Source: Epiperipatus broadwayi (Eukaryota; Onychophora; Udeonychophora; Euonychophora; Peripatidae). From it: a stretch of 64,000 bases of DNA. The notes beneath the pieces were generated by a model. It did no database searches, was not told where the DNA came from, and worked only from the letters and a program-made list of their open reading frames with translations. Positions 22,276 to 34,960 of this stretch are shown here, one piece after another; the first letter of the stretch is position 1, and each line of letters opens with the position of its first letter. The DNA lies in the NCBI GenBank assembly GCA_028023455.1, contig JAQFVV010000183.1:1178001-1242000 (forward strand), given 5' to 3'. The position numbers and the translations under genes are program-made.

Positions 22276-23499
22276 TCTACTTACATATATAACAAACATT
22301 CATTATACTGAATGAATAAAACAATTTATTTTTCTTATTTAGTTTAGTTTATATATTGTCTTCTACTCTCTTTGTCATTTTTAAATTAATATCTATCTCT
22401 TGTATGATTTGTCACAGTAATAGAGTGACAGATTATGGACCACAAGGTTTATAAATCACAGCCCATCTTACTTTCAGTATTCAAACTCTTAATGAATTAC
22501 AAACAATAGTCCATTTACTTATGTTATTAATACCTATCACTTAATACAATTCTTATCACTAACCTTATAAAAAATATTTTTATACACAAAAACTACTGTA
22601 CTAGTTATTTTAGAATAGAAAGTTCTAAAAACTGGAAAGTGTAAAGAAACTTCAAAATAATAAGTGAAAAAGTATATATTTAATAAACTCAAAATACGAG
22701 TTATCTTCTGAATGCTCTATAGGCTTAACTCAAAATATGCATGGGAAATATGTTGTAGATCATTATAAAACTATTACTTAAAATGTCACATGACATCCGA
22801 CCACTAAAAAGGCAGGTATCATGATCTTGAAACTTTCAGTTTAGGGGTTAACCAATCTGTCTTTGTGTTTAAACCCATAGGGTATTTAGAATAAAAGTTG
22901 CAGTTATAGCTCCCTAAGCAAGCATATAATTCTCATCCATTCTATAAGTTTTTTTTACACTACCCAGCTTTTAAAAATTTGATTGTAAAACAATTACTTC
23001 GCTAGTTTTTCTGCACTCCATATGTTGTTTGACAAACTTTATAATGATAAAGAAGAGTTCTCAAAATTATAAACTCCCCAGCACTATAACATATTTGAGT
23101 GTTTGCCCTGATGAGATATTTTGTAAGATTGCAATTTTTGGTTTTACTATTAATCCATTGTTTTATATTGGAATTCAATAAATTGAACTTGATTTAATAG
23201 TAATATACATTTGCAAATAAAAAAAATTCTAAAAATTTATAATTGAACTTTGCAAATGTTGAAAAAATGAGATTGTAAAGACAACAAAAGATGCTTTTAT
23301 CCTTGAATGCTGACAAGAGCAGAGTAACTTTAAAAAATAAACAAAATCTTTTTAATTGAAATTTGTATTCAAAATGGGAATGTATAAATGTTAATCTGTG
23401 ATTAATCTATCATATTCTGCTTTAAAGTATTAAAAGTGTTTTCTAATTTTTAAAACATCTCAAATTTTCTTATTAATCTTCTTGCAACTATTGTTACTC
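22276..23499. other. No recognisable feature
   Basis: AT-rich spacer. One stretch (about 23170-23230) weakly resembles sequence near 44975-45040. Confidence 0.35.
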
Positions 23500-23590
23500 T
23501 GGTTTGCACTGGGTGGCACTACTGTATGGAGAATTTTGCCTCTGTTTTAACAATTTGTTTACACATAGAAAATATGATCATGTAATATAG
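23500..23590 (+). repeat. Fragment of foldback family C
   Basis: Carries ctctggtttgcactgggtgg, cactactgtatggagaattt, ctgttttaaca and gatcatgtaatat, in the order of the right arm of the complete copy at 12755-13258. Confidence 0.65.
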
Positions 23591-23999
23591 TTTGTTAATA
23601 TTCATAAACTTCCTGGTTAATGTATACACCTGGATCTCTTTTTGTGCATATTTTTAATACAATTTTGAAGTTATGCGATTCATGTTTCTTCTTAATATCT
23701 TTTTATGTGGTTCACTAAAAATCAGGATTTTCCTGTTTTATATACATGCATTAAATTTTACATACTTTAAATTTCTGTTGGAAAAAAGTTTCGCAATAAA
23801 TTTAGATACCGTAGAAGATTTAGAAAAAGATAATGAAACAGAAGTGGAACCTGTTCATTTCACAGCAAAAATATTCAAGAAAGTCTTAAACTTTCTAATC
23901 AATTGGAAAATAATTTTCTTCTAATGACACAAATTATGAACTAAATTCCAATGAGAGCTAAATAGTTGTATGTCTGTGTTATGTATGTGTATGTTTATA
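23591..23999. other. Unassigned open frame region
   Basis: The plus-strand frame 23673-23924 (83 codons) starts with a hydrophobic segment and has an acidic middle. It matches no family I recognise and has no supporting neighbours or signals, so I treat it as chance. Confidence 0.25.
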
Positions 24000-24156
24000 T
24001 TTTCTTTTATACACATATATACATGGAGAAACTTTGAGCAGTAAAAAGTTACAAGTAAAAATATTTAAGAACTTTTATCTTTAAAATTAAATATTTTTAC
24101 TTGTAACTTTTTTCCATCTAAAAGTTTCTCCATGTATATATGTGTATAAAAGAAAA
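24000..24156. repeat. Inverted repeat, arms about 68 bp
   Basis: Left 24000-24067 and right 24088-24156 are inverted copies (tatacacatatatacatgga and its complement, gttacaagtaaaaatattta and its complement), with one small interruption and a loop of about 20 nt. Probably a small foldback element. Confidence 0.75.
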
Positions 24157-25449
24157 TTTAACTGTCAGTCATTATTAACACATTTGTGGAGGCGTGTCAT
24201 ATATGTTCCAAAAGGAAAATTTATTCACAAACCATAAGAATCATTCACAAAAAAAGGACCTTTACATATCAATCTTAATGGAGACCAGTTAAAAAAATCA
24301 AAAGTTATGCTTGTATATATAGTATAACCAATTAATTTCATATCAATTACATTAAGACATTAGTTATCACCAGAAATTGAAGACATATAACTTCACATTC
24401 CAGAAATCATAGTTGTGGCCCATTTACATTAATCCGATCATGTATATCAATATATGATGGTGTTAGTCAATTCAAACACATATAAGTTTATTTAATTTAT
24501 GAACATGTAAACAATGATTAAAAACATATTTAGCCATTTAGTCTATAGAGCTTTATCTTACCAAGTGAAGAAAAGAGCACTTCCAATGTTTCTGTGTGTT
24601 AATATATATATATATATATAGTTGCTATATATGTTAATATATATATATATATATATAGTTGCTCTTGTGGAAGTGCATTCTCTAGCAGCTAGACATAGCA
24701 GTCTGGATATTGCGAGTTTCATAAACAATTAGTAAAATCATCATCTCAAAGTTTAATTACTGATTACATTGTCAACAGAAAATCATTAACACTACATGAG
24801 ACTGAAGTTGGCACTAAATGTATTTCCTCTTGTGATGAATCTGATGCCATACCAGTTCACAAACAAACCACATATTGTCAAATAGTGATAATGATTAAAA
24901 TATGTATGAAAAAATGTAAAATAAATTACTCATAAAAACATATTGTTTTGAATAAAGTTAAATAGTTAATAAAAAAAGTAAAAAAAGTTTGTCTTCTATC
25001 AATTTTTTTCAAATATTTAAATTTTTTTATTAATCATACTTTATTTCTTTTTTTATGTGAATTTTAAAGTAATTTTATCTTTATGTGATTAATACAAATT
25101 TTGGAATGTATCCCACATTTTTCAAGGTAAGTTAAGTCTATTTTTGTGCAATCTTTTTAATGCAGATTTTCCATGGAACCTATCTACCACATAAAAAGAG
25201 ACCCAGGTGTATATATTTGATTACAAAATGACCATTTTGAATCTTGATATAAATATATTAGTATAGTTTTACATTTCATTTTGGTCATTTATTGTTCCTT
25301 TGTATTTTGATAAACTCACCCTAATTCTTTTAATCAAATTTGAATGATTTTATTTTATTGGGAAAGCTATTGTAGAATGAAACTATGTAACATAAAATAT
25401 TTTTCTCTTAACAATTTTTATTTAATAAGGATTTTAGATTAAATTAGTC
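24157..25449. other. AT-rich region with duplicated (TA)n block
   Basis: At 24597-24665 the block gttaatatatata...tagttgct occurs twice in tandem. The rest shows no recognised feature. Confidence 0.5.
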
Positions 25450-25682
25450 GATAATAATATTTTGGCCCTTTTGAAAAGACTAAATGAAAAAAAGATAGAT
25501 TGAGGAAATTAGAAATAGGAAGAGAAACTGGATTATGAAAGATATTTTGGAGGGAATGGTGAATAGAAACAAGAAGAATGGATGCAAAAGATTGACATTG
25601 TGGAATGATATAAGAAATTAAAAGAGTTATGTGGAATTGAAGAACTGGGCAAGAAGATAACAAAAAGGGAAAATAGATGGTA
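25450..25682 (+). pseudogene. Probable LINE C-terminal tail fragment
   Basis: Plus-strand reading with stops gives a Lys/Arg/Asp-rich tail (EEKLDYERYF, QEEWMQKIDIVE, LKELCGIEELGKK, RENRW), resembling the basic, Trp-containing C-terminus of animal LINE ORF2 proteins. It runs directly into a family C fragment. The short length and lack of a diagnostic motif leave this tentative. The minus-strand open frame 25439-25663 is its shadow. Confidence 0.35.
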
Positions 25683-25785
25683 AACCACTAAACATCACAT
25701 AATCACTGTTTCTGATTTTATGCACAAGCCTTCTGGCATCTATTGATTACTCTGGCTTGCACTGAGTGGCACCATTGTCTGGAAA
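25683..25785 (-). repeat. Fragment of foldback family C
   Basis: Begins aaccactaaacatcacataa (the family terminus), then skips to ttttatgcacaagccttctg, attgattactctggcttgca and ctgagtggcaccattgtct. This is a deleted copy joining the terminus to the other arm. Confidence 0.7.
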
Positions 25786-27404
25786 ATAGATGAAGTGATG
25801 ATGTCACTGCTCTCTGTACCTGTTCATAGGATAGAATACCATTGATGATGATGAATATTTTGGAATTACTGTTTCTGAAAAAATAAAAATGAGAAAATTC
25901 TCATAAAGGCTGTTGAACATCTGGTAAGTTATTTAATGTTTATATTTCTAAACTAAAAAGTTGAAATATCCATTTAGAATTTAATATACTATTATATCTT
26001 ATTGTTAATGTAAACGGGTGATTCAGTCTTCGGTTTAAACCAGCGATATAAATTCTACAGGATCATTAATTAACACTAAAATGTTCATATTTTATTTAAA
26101 TAAAAATAAATGATTAACTTTTATTACATTTAATTTGTTTTTCTAGCTTAATATTTTAATTATGTTTTTAACATTGCAAATGAGAAGATAATTATTTTAA
26201 TTCTTATTATTATATTTTATCATCGTGTGTCAAAGTAAATAAATAATTACTGTCTTTAATCTAAGCTTTTTAAAATATTAAAAAAATACTCACCTTTGTT
26301 TAAAATAGTAGTTAATTAAAACCAAATGTGTGAAAAGTATCTAAAAACTTTTTATAAGATAATATTAAAATATAACACTGTTAATTGCTTAAAAAAATAT
26401 TTTATTATTACAAATTTTTTGCATAATTAAATAAAATTGTATAAATACGATTATTATGAAGTATACATGTCTGACTTTTGCATCTTATAATATCTAAGAT
26501 AGTCTAAATAAAGGAGAGATGATTTAAATAATGTACATGAATATACGAAAATAAATGGTCCATACAATAAAGCAAGGTTTGAAAGAATGGAAATTTACAT
26601 TAGAACATAATTTTTTAAATATATAAAATTACCAAAATAGAACTCAAATTACATAAAGTAACAGAATTAGCAAAAAAAACAAACATATAGAATAGATAAT
26701 TGAAATACACTCTAGCTAACTATAAGACAATTATTTTACGAGAAAAGATATCTGCCTTCTGTCATCGCTCATTTTCTTATATATTTATCCAAAACACAAC
26801 CATTGTTATTTTCAACACACTACCCAAATATTTGAGAAATCAAAACATTCAATTTGCATGTATTGGCCCTCTATTGAGCATTTTGCTTTTTTTTTTAAGT
26901 ATTAAAATTCAGTATTTTTTTTAATATTTTAATATCAAAAAAATTATACAGATGTCAAGATAATTGAATATGTGGAGAATTCAAAGCCGACTTAAACTCC
27001 ACATTGATCTTTTTCATGTTTTGTTACTTTGAAAAAATATTGCAAATAATTAAAATTTAATTTTTTGGAAAGTTTATGATTATTTTTGCACAATAATTGT
27101 GTGATAATTATTAGAAATTAAGAATGTATTGAAGCTATATATATATGGGCTCATATATACACTTCATGATTGCATACAAAAAAAATTACAAATAAAATTT
27201 AAGTTCAAAAATTCTAATAAATATTTATATAAAAAATATTATATATACACAGATAATGTATACGTATAATTAATTATAAAGTTAGTTTGTGTTAAAGGCT
27301 AAAATATTTTCTAAAAGTTAAAAAAATGATTCTAAATTTAACTTAAAAGTAGTTTGAAAGAAAAAAGTGTTTTTCTTTTAGCAATTAAAAAAGGTGGAAA
27401 TAAC
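25786..27404. other. No recognisable feature
   Basis: AT-rich spacer. The open frame 26700-26924 has no recognisable motif. Confidence 0.4.
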
Positions 27405-27455
27405 ATTCTAGCAGTTGGCCTGGGTTTACTTCCCGGTCACATATGAAAAAAAAAC
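27405..27455 (+). mobile_element. SINE family D fragment
   Basis: Reads gcagttggcctgggtttact, tcccggtcacatatg and an A-run, matching the B-box half and tail of family D (compare 14830-14885 and 48555-48600). Confidence 0.5.
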
Positions 27456-30400
27456 AGATTATTAGATTAAAATTTAGAAGATAAATGATTAAATTAATTT
27501 AAAAGGCTATTATTTCCACTCAAAAATAAGAGTACAAAGATAAGGGTCTTAGACAAATAAATGCAGACCTTGTGAAAGTCATGGAGTTATCTATACCCAA
27601 TAGTTCAAAGGATCCAAATGACAAGATATTGATCTGAATTTAACAGATAACCAAACCATATAAATAATGATGGAAATTACATTCAAGATTATCTTTCTAC
27701 TCTTCTACATTGGTCTTGTCAGTGAATCTTATTCTGCCAGTAATTATCTTTCAGCCATTATTCTGCTTTAATTATTAGCAAGTTCATGCAAGAGTGGAGA
27801 AGCCATTATTTCTCTTTCTCTGTCAAGTTGGCAGAGGGTAGGCCAGAAAACCATTGCTGAGCCCTGAAAGAGAAGCCGTCTGCATATGAAGAACTATACA
27901 AATATATGTCCACTATGTATCAAATTTAGAAGAGGAAAACTCTAAGGTTCAGTGATACAGGAATAACCAATCCCAAAACATGACCTAATTAATACCTACA
28001 CATCCAGAATGAATGTGAAATAGTGATTTAAACCTTGACCATAACTATGGTTTTAAGACTCAAATCTCCCACTATCTAAAGACTGAACCTGAACATGAAC
28101 TGTTAAGCTGGAAGAATAAGTATTACTTTTAAATTAATTTTTAGTTTATTATTGTATTCTATTTAATGAAATATGTTGATGAATAGATATATAATTAATC
28201 TGTTTATGAGCAGGTATGGCAAGAAATTGTAGTTTGTTTATTTAAATATCATGACACAGTTTAGTTGGCACTAATGGTAATAAATTAGTTTATAAAAATG
28301 CAATTAGTTTGTAATTTCAGCTCTTGCCATGTTATTAATAAAGGTGAATGTTAATTATATTGTTATCTCTCTTTATTTAATGTTAACTCAGTAAATTTAT
28401 AAATTATGAGTGGAGGTCAATTGTGCTGCATAAACAAGCTATATTGGGGTACTATTAAGTAGATGTGAGTTTTAGCTAACTAGTCTCATATTTAAATTAT
28501 TATTATTGATAAGAATGTATGACTGGTATCCATAAATTTGGGTTAGGAGTTTCATCTGATTCTCATTTTTATGTAACATGTTAGTATTGGATGATTGTAA
28601 CATCATTTGTGACTGCTGACCCATTACAATCATTATCTTATTTAAACAATGATGCAAAGAAGATAATCAATTCTTTTCACATGCCATACAATTTTCTTTC
28701 ATTCATGTAGAGTAGTGATACATTTATGATTGCTGGTCACTATATGCTAATTATGCTGTAGAAGTTTAATTCCCATTATAGGCGTATAATATCTTCATGT
28801 ATTTGTGCTTATATAACTATTGTAGTACAGATGCAAATTCCTGTATTTTACAATTATTTTATTATCTATTTCATACTAATAACATAACCTGTAATTGATC
28901 ACAACAGTCAAGTAGTAGGAAGTGAAATCAGCCTTAATTACTAAATGTGTATCAGTTAGCCTAAATACAGTGTGTATGAGAGTAGTAGAGAGCAGTTAGA
29001 TATCTATGTAGTAGATTGAAATCCATTCATACAATTCACATTAATAGTATCAAATAGGAATTATTTAAAAATATTAAATCTTTACACACCATATTCTCTA
29101 TCTGTGCATAAATTAGATGAAAATAATAATTAAAATAAAATTTGGAAAGCTTTATGCATCTTAAGTTCATTTATAAATCAATTGACTAATGTCATGTCAG
29201 TACATGTTTTGTGTTATATATACATGAATAAATAGTATTGTCACATTAATTTTGGCATTTTAAATCTTTATTTGCAATCAACAATTTAGGTAATTAGTTA
29301 AGAGTTACTTGTTTTCTCCCTGCCTTAGCAGGTTTTAAAAGAAAAAGTTGGTATTCTGTGACATCAGAATGTGAATGCACATGTAGATTACCCTTGGGTG
29401 ATTTCATATGGGTTGTGAAATTCTGACATCTAGAATCTATTGTTACATATTTATTTTCTACAGAAATGTTTCATTTTTAAATATAAAAGTTATATTTTTC
29501 TGAGTAATGCTACCATGGAAAAAAGTAAATCTGTTTAGAACACATCATCACTCCCAGTATGTTAGAAAATATAGCAGTATTACAAAAATTGTTAAAAAAA
29601 TTAAACTTTTAAAGCATACATTGAATATGCTGGATTTATTATTCATTCACATTTAAATACAAATATCAAAGAAAGAAGATTTCATTTATTTTGCAAATTT
29701 AGTCTGATATTCCCAATAGATGAATGATGAAACAGTGCTTTGATTTGATTAAAATCTGTGACTTTTAAGAATTCATTTAATTTCTAAACAAAAATGTATA
29801 TCAAATGCAATCAAATTTATTATATTCTAATATATAATAATGGTTTAATACTAAAATGAAAGTCAAAAGCTTACAGCAAGTGAAAGAATAAAAACCATCA
29901 GAATGTTACCACAGTACAAAAGGGCTAATCTAGAAATAATGAATATTAAATTAAACATTATTAATTAACATGACTGAGAATGTTCTTAATTAAACTTTGT
30001 CAACACCAATTCAAACAATAAAATTATATGTAATATTTCTAGTGTAAATGTTTCTAACAACTCTCTGTATTCGAAATGAAAAAGTGAGAGAAGACAGACT
30101 GATTTTTTTTAATAAAAATTATTGGAAAACAGTATTATTTTATCAATTGCATGAGTCTTAATTTAATGTATAGCTCAAAGTAAAAATTGGTAAGGTGCAT
30201 ATGTTAAAAAGGTGATATTTTTCTTTTTTATTTCATACAATTTATGCACATAATGAATAAATTGGAATGTTACATATATTTTATATTGTAAAAAACATAT
30301 TATGGATTGCAATTATGTAAAGAACAACATGAAATATGTTGCAATCACACAAAAAATAAAATGAATATAATCGGTTGTTACTTCTCTTAGATGATTAGAT

Positions 30401-31187
30401 AGGCTTTATCGGAAGATGTGAAAATAAGAAAGAACAATAAGAATTGATTTTAGTTTAGGATTATTATACATTTTTATTGGACTTTTGTGTAATTCTAAGC
30501 TAGCAGGGCTCAACAGTAACAATTAAAACTATTACTATGTAAGAGTCTATGTTTTTTACTCTTTTTTTAAAAAAAAAAAATTATTTTTTTAATATATCAA
30601 AAACAATGTGAGTCATCAAAGTGTCAACACAGTAGACTAATATTCCCTTTATTATATTAACATAAATAATGTCAATAAAGGAAAACATTACACCTAAAAT
30701 ATACGAGTAATATATAGAAATTTGTTGCATATTAGCTTACTATTAATTTTATTACTTTTCTTCTCAGTCCTGATTTTTTCTATAAAACTAATCCATGTAC
30801 CCTTTAATGTGATGGTAGAATGAATTTTGGAACTCAAAGTCCATGGATCATATTTACAGCTACATAAGTTCAGGTGCACAAACTTTTTACAAATATCTGA
30901 AAACTAAACCATATGATTATTAATTTATGCAGTCTTTTATGAGTAAGCCTTTAGATTGATTGACACCTTTTTAACTATTTTCTTGTTAGTAATTTAAAAA
31001 TTAAATTCACAATTAGAAGATAGCATAAGTTTTCTAACATTTGCATTACTATAAACTTACCATATACTTAATTAAATTAGGCTTTGGAAGATTAGTAGAG
31101 TTCTATGACAGCTGCAAAATTTGAGTTACATTTAGAGATAACAATCATTAATACAGCATAATTAGATTAATAACATCTTTTGCTTTT
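27456..31187. other. Longest stretch without recognised repeats
   Basis: About 3.7 kb without a repeat shared elsewhere in the window. The part 27530-29400 is visibly less AT-rich and less simple than most of the window, but it holds no long open frame, RNA motif or gene signal that I can recognise. It could be unique or old non-coding DNA. Confidence 0.4.
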
Positions 31188-31520
31188 AGTTAAGGTTGTC
31201 TTCTTTGAGAGAAATGAAATCAAAAAAAGAATTAAAGAGTCTTTATTATTGAAAATTTATTATTCTGAAGCAATTAACTTATTTAAGAGTTCTTTTAATA
31301 TTAAGGGTGGATGGGAAGTGAATGGATTTGTGGGTAGTTTTTAATATTATATATATTGTGTAGTTTTTGTAGTTCTTTACACTTGAGAAGTCTGCTTGTA
31401 GCAGTGAAACCTTAGGTTGTGTTTTAATATTTTTATGCTGGTCTGTTTTAATTTTGGATTTGGGATAGTTTTGATTTTATATTGACTAGTTTAGCTTTAT
31501 GCGTGTAATGTTTATATATA
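31188..31520 (+). pseudogene. 5'-truncated Penelope-like element copy
   Basis: A third copy of the element at 14944-19232. It keeps the last 50 codons (from KVVFFERNE to the stop at 31340-31342, with the helix carrying the nuclease Glu and one R to K change) and the whole 3' region to gtaatgtttatatatata near 31520. The 5' break within the ORF is typical of incomplete target-primed reverse transcription. It defines the complete 3' end that the plus-strand palindrome arm lacks. Confidence 0.88.
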
Positions 31521-31617
31521 TAATATTACAAATCGATGTCTGTATTTCTTCAAAATAATATACATAAATTTATAAATAAATATTAGAAAATATAGTACTT
31601 AAAAGTTTATAGAAAAA

Positions 31618-32150
31618 AAAAAGCTTGTTTAGAGCGTTAGCATACTCTTAAGTTTACATATTGGTAATTGCAAGCTATATATAAGTCATGTGACATCTGA
31701 CTTTTTATTATTACTATTATTATTTTGCTGTTGGGGCTTTGGCTAAATTAAATGGCTAAGCCTATTAATATATGGAGTATCTGAATTAAGTTCAGGCCCA
31801 TATAATTTTTTCAGTTGAAGAGCTGACTTCAAAGACATGCAGATGTCTAATGGTTTAGATCTTCTTCTTGAGAATTATCTTTTAGATAAATGCTTAGCTT
31901 GAGTTGGTTTTTTGAATCTAATGTCCCAACTCCTCACTGAAGAGACCCATAGGTCAAAACCGGTCTGGGGATGGGGACAATCTAAGATAAAGATGATTTG
32001 AATGCCTTCTCTTGTAGTAGCATTTATCATAATAAAAAAAAAGCTTGTTTAGAGTGTTAGCATGCTCTTAAGTTTACATATTGGTAATTGCAAGCTATAT
32101 ATATATAAGTCATGTGACATCTGACTTTTTATTATTACTAGAAAATATAT
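31618..32150. repeat. Repeat family F, tandem copy
   Basis: A block of about 100 bp starting aaaaaagcttgtttagagcg (31618-31720) recurs at about 32038-32148 (gaaaatatat follows). The sequence between contains gataaatgcttagctt, ggtctggggatgggg and agcatttatcat, which correspond to the 6687-7282 units. This is a diverged tandem pair with a period of about 420 bp. Confidence 0.6.
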
Positions 32151-32539
32151 CTATAACCGTATTTTCTAATATATATATATATATGGTGTTGACAATGCAA
32201 TATATATTTTAATAAGAGATAGTGTTAAATATATACATTTGTTTAATACTTTTTTAATATAAAGACAGTGACTTAATCATGTTGCTATATGTTTTTTTTA
32301 AATTCTACTAATTCTTTTAAAAACATTTTAAATAATCAAGCAATATCTTTATCTAAACTAAATAAATATCTATTTTTAAAAAATATTTATTAAGACTAAC
32401 TAAATGACTTAATTATAGGCAGAATATATTAAAAAATTCTAAGTTTATTTTACATTGTAATAATCAATTTTATTTCTTTTTCAAACTTGAATTAACGAGT
32501 AGACTAACTCAGTCACAATTACAACATAAGATGTTTAAA

Positions 32540-32610
32540 TATATAAATTTATTAAGCACTAGCAGATGATCTAATAATAACGTGAAAGGCTGAAACCTTG
32601 ACAGAAGCAT
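32540..32610 (+). repeat. Fragment related to the foldback at 62448-62800
   Basis: taaatttattaagcactagc, agatgatctaataataacg and tgaaaggctgaaac match the inverted terminus of the 62.4-62.8 kb foldback. Confidence 0.55.
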
Positions 32611-32646
32611 ATGTTATATAAAATGATTGTTCGTCCATATTTTTTA

Positions 32647-32960
32647 ATATAATATACCATATACTCCTTAGTTTACACTCTACAATGCAATTTTAACATA
32701 TGATTTATTTTATCACCTCTTGCTTACAGTTTCAACTGTCCAGCAGTCATCATCAGAGCTCTTATAAACCTCACCATTTTTACACTTCAAACTGAAATAA
32801 CTTTCAAAAAATTTTGGTTAGAAGTGTAGGAATGGTGAGATTTATAAGACTCTGATGATGACTTCTGGACAGTTGAAGCTGTAAGCAAGAGGAGATAAAA
32901 TAAATCATATGTTAAAATTGTATTGTAGAGTGTAAATTAAGAGTATATGATATATTATAT
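32647..32960. mobile_element. Foldback element, arms about 140 bp
   Basis: Left arm 32647-32789 and right arm 32821-32960 are inverted copies (catatgatttattttatc, ttgcttacagtttcaactgt and cctcaccatttttacacttc with their complements), with a loop of about 30 nt. No coding sequence. Confidence 0.8.
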
Positions 32961-33769
32961 TATATATAATTCAACAATGCAAATGAGAAGTGGAAGGAAA
33001 ATTTAATATATATTTTTAGTAAGTACTAAATGTGTATAATGAGCAAACAGCAATATTAAAAATACCATTCAATTCTGGAAAGAAAAACAGTCTTAAAATT
33101 TGCAAGCAGAGGCAAAATTTATAAAATTTGCATATATGTGAATATAAGACAGATATTTAAAAAATCAAATAGATATTGTTATAATTTAATATGAATTTTG
33201 CCTTTAATTAATCTATGTTAGCTTTATCCGCTTTCCTTTGCTCAAGTTAGAAGAATAAACAAATGTTTTGCAATATATAGTTGTTTCCATGATTTATATA
33301 TTTATATATTATTTGCATAAAATAATAATACATAAATTATCAACAGCTGCATTGAAAAAAATATGACTTTTTATGATCAGTTATACTATTAAATTTGATT
33401 AACTTTTAGGATTTTAGTTAAAATATATTTTTCATGTGATAAACTAATTTTTACAAATGACTACAAAATTTTAATATTGTATTTTGTTCCAACTCCACTT
33501 GCAAGTGAAAAATTAAATATGTGGCACAAACAAAATATAATTAATTTAAAATATACTTACAAATTAAATTTTATCTCATTTTACCAAAAAGTATCTCTCT
33601 CTCTCTCTGTTTCTATAGTAGTTATTTTAATATGCAGGCCACACCATATATTTTATCCTTTTCAAACATTTTCAAATGTTTGTAATCTTTTAATCAATGA
33701 TGCCCTTTTTTGGTGTTTTTATGAAGTCACTCCAAAATAGTTTCAATTTTAATGCATTTTTACATTGCA
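32961..33769. other. No recognisable feature
   Basis: AT-rich, with a short (CT)n at about 33594-33608. The open frame 33477-33740 runs through this simple sequence and into the start of a dispersed repeat, so it is not supported. Confidence 0.4.
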
Positions 33770-33930
33770 AATTTTAAAACAATTAAGTACCATAAAGCAA
33801 AAATCCATAGCCTATGTAATTCTCTAACTAAAAGGAAATGAAAAGTATGCAAGATTCATTAAGATTGGTTCAATATTTATTGAATTATGAAATAACAAAC
33901 ATACTTTCACATTTATATAGTAATAAGGAT
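33770..33930 (+). repeat. Dispersed repeat, second copy of 10318-10500
   Basis: Shares caattaagtaccataaa, aaaatccatagcctatgtaa and ttaagattggttcaatattt in the same order. It lacks the start of the first copy. Confidence 0.55.
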
Positions 33931-33978
33931 TATTTTTTCTCATCACTTGTTTTGTTACTAAAAATGGGAAAGGTTTAT

Positions 33979-34022
33979 ATATATGTGTGTGTATGTGTGT
34001 GTGCTTGTGTGTGTGTGTGTGA
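33979..34022. repeat. (TG)n microsatellite
   Basis: An interrupted GT/TG dinucleotide run. The open frame 33838-34032 ends in it and encodes a Cys-Val repeat, which is an artefact. Confidence 0.9.
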
Positions 34023-34685
34023 AATAGAATAGAAAATTACAAAAACAACAAATACTTTAATGCACTTGTTTTCAAATCTTGGTTTTTCATTTTTGGAACC
34101 ATTTTTTTCATACTCCAATTTTCTAATGTTTAGACTATATTATATGATTATTTATCTGCTTATTCTCTTAGACAATAGACCATATAATATGGTTGAAACA
34201 TTGGAAAACTGAAGTATGAAAAAATGATTCATAAAATAAAAAAACAAAACTAAAAAAAAAAAGTGTATTAAAGAATTTATTTTTATAATTTTTAATATAT
34301 TAATGGACCATATTTATAAAGAACATAATAAAATAATTATTATTGATTTGATTAAATAAAATCATTTTCATATTGCTAGCTGAAATTCGAATATAAAATA
34401 TCACTATATTATTTTCCTCAGCTCTACCTAGTGAAATAAGCATAGCCTAAATACTGCAGCACAGGTAAAAGATAACATTTGGCGTTAGTAATAAAGCTGC
34501 AATCTTAAATGTCTATGTAAACATATTAGATCATAAATAAAGATGGATTTTCATCTTTATTGTTAATAGGAGGTTGCCTTAGCAACAGAGTGTGATTGTT
34601 GGTTGTTCTTAATATATATATATATATATATATCAAATAAAATTAAGTCATATATGAAGTGACTTAACTTGATAAACTTGTAATT
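34023..34685. other. No recognisable feature
   Basis: AT-rich spacer with a (TA)n run at about 34612-34632. Confidence 0.4.
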
Positions 34686-34960
34686 ATAAAATAAAATAAT
34701 GAGCGTGCTAATAACTCTAACAATCTTTATCAAGAGAAAGCATTTAAAAATCTCTATCTAGAAATATCCCCATTCCCAAACTGGTTTCAAGCTATTGTCT
34801 ATCTTCAGTGAGATGCTAGGATATTCCAGAAACCTGGCTAAAGATAACCATTGAAACCAATTTGTGAATGGGGATGTTTTTAGATAGATATTGTAAATGT
34901 TTCCTCTTGTGGCTTTATCAATAAAGCTTGTTAGAACTATTAACATGCTCATTATTTTAA
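34686..34960. mobile_element. Foldback element, arms about 105 bp
   Basis: Left arm 34686-34792 and right arm 34848-34960 are inverted copies (aatgagcgtgctaataact and atatccccattcccaaact against their complements) around a loop of about 55 nt containing cagtgagatgctaggatatt. Parts resemble family F (atcaataaagcttgttagaa). The minus-strand frame 34758-34952 is incidental. Confidence 0.75.

Noticed and set aside
33477-34032. Two plus-strand open frames
   Set aside because: One crosses (CT)n and the start of a dispersed repeat; the other ends in (TG)n giving Cys-Val repeats. No conserved motif in either.
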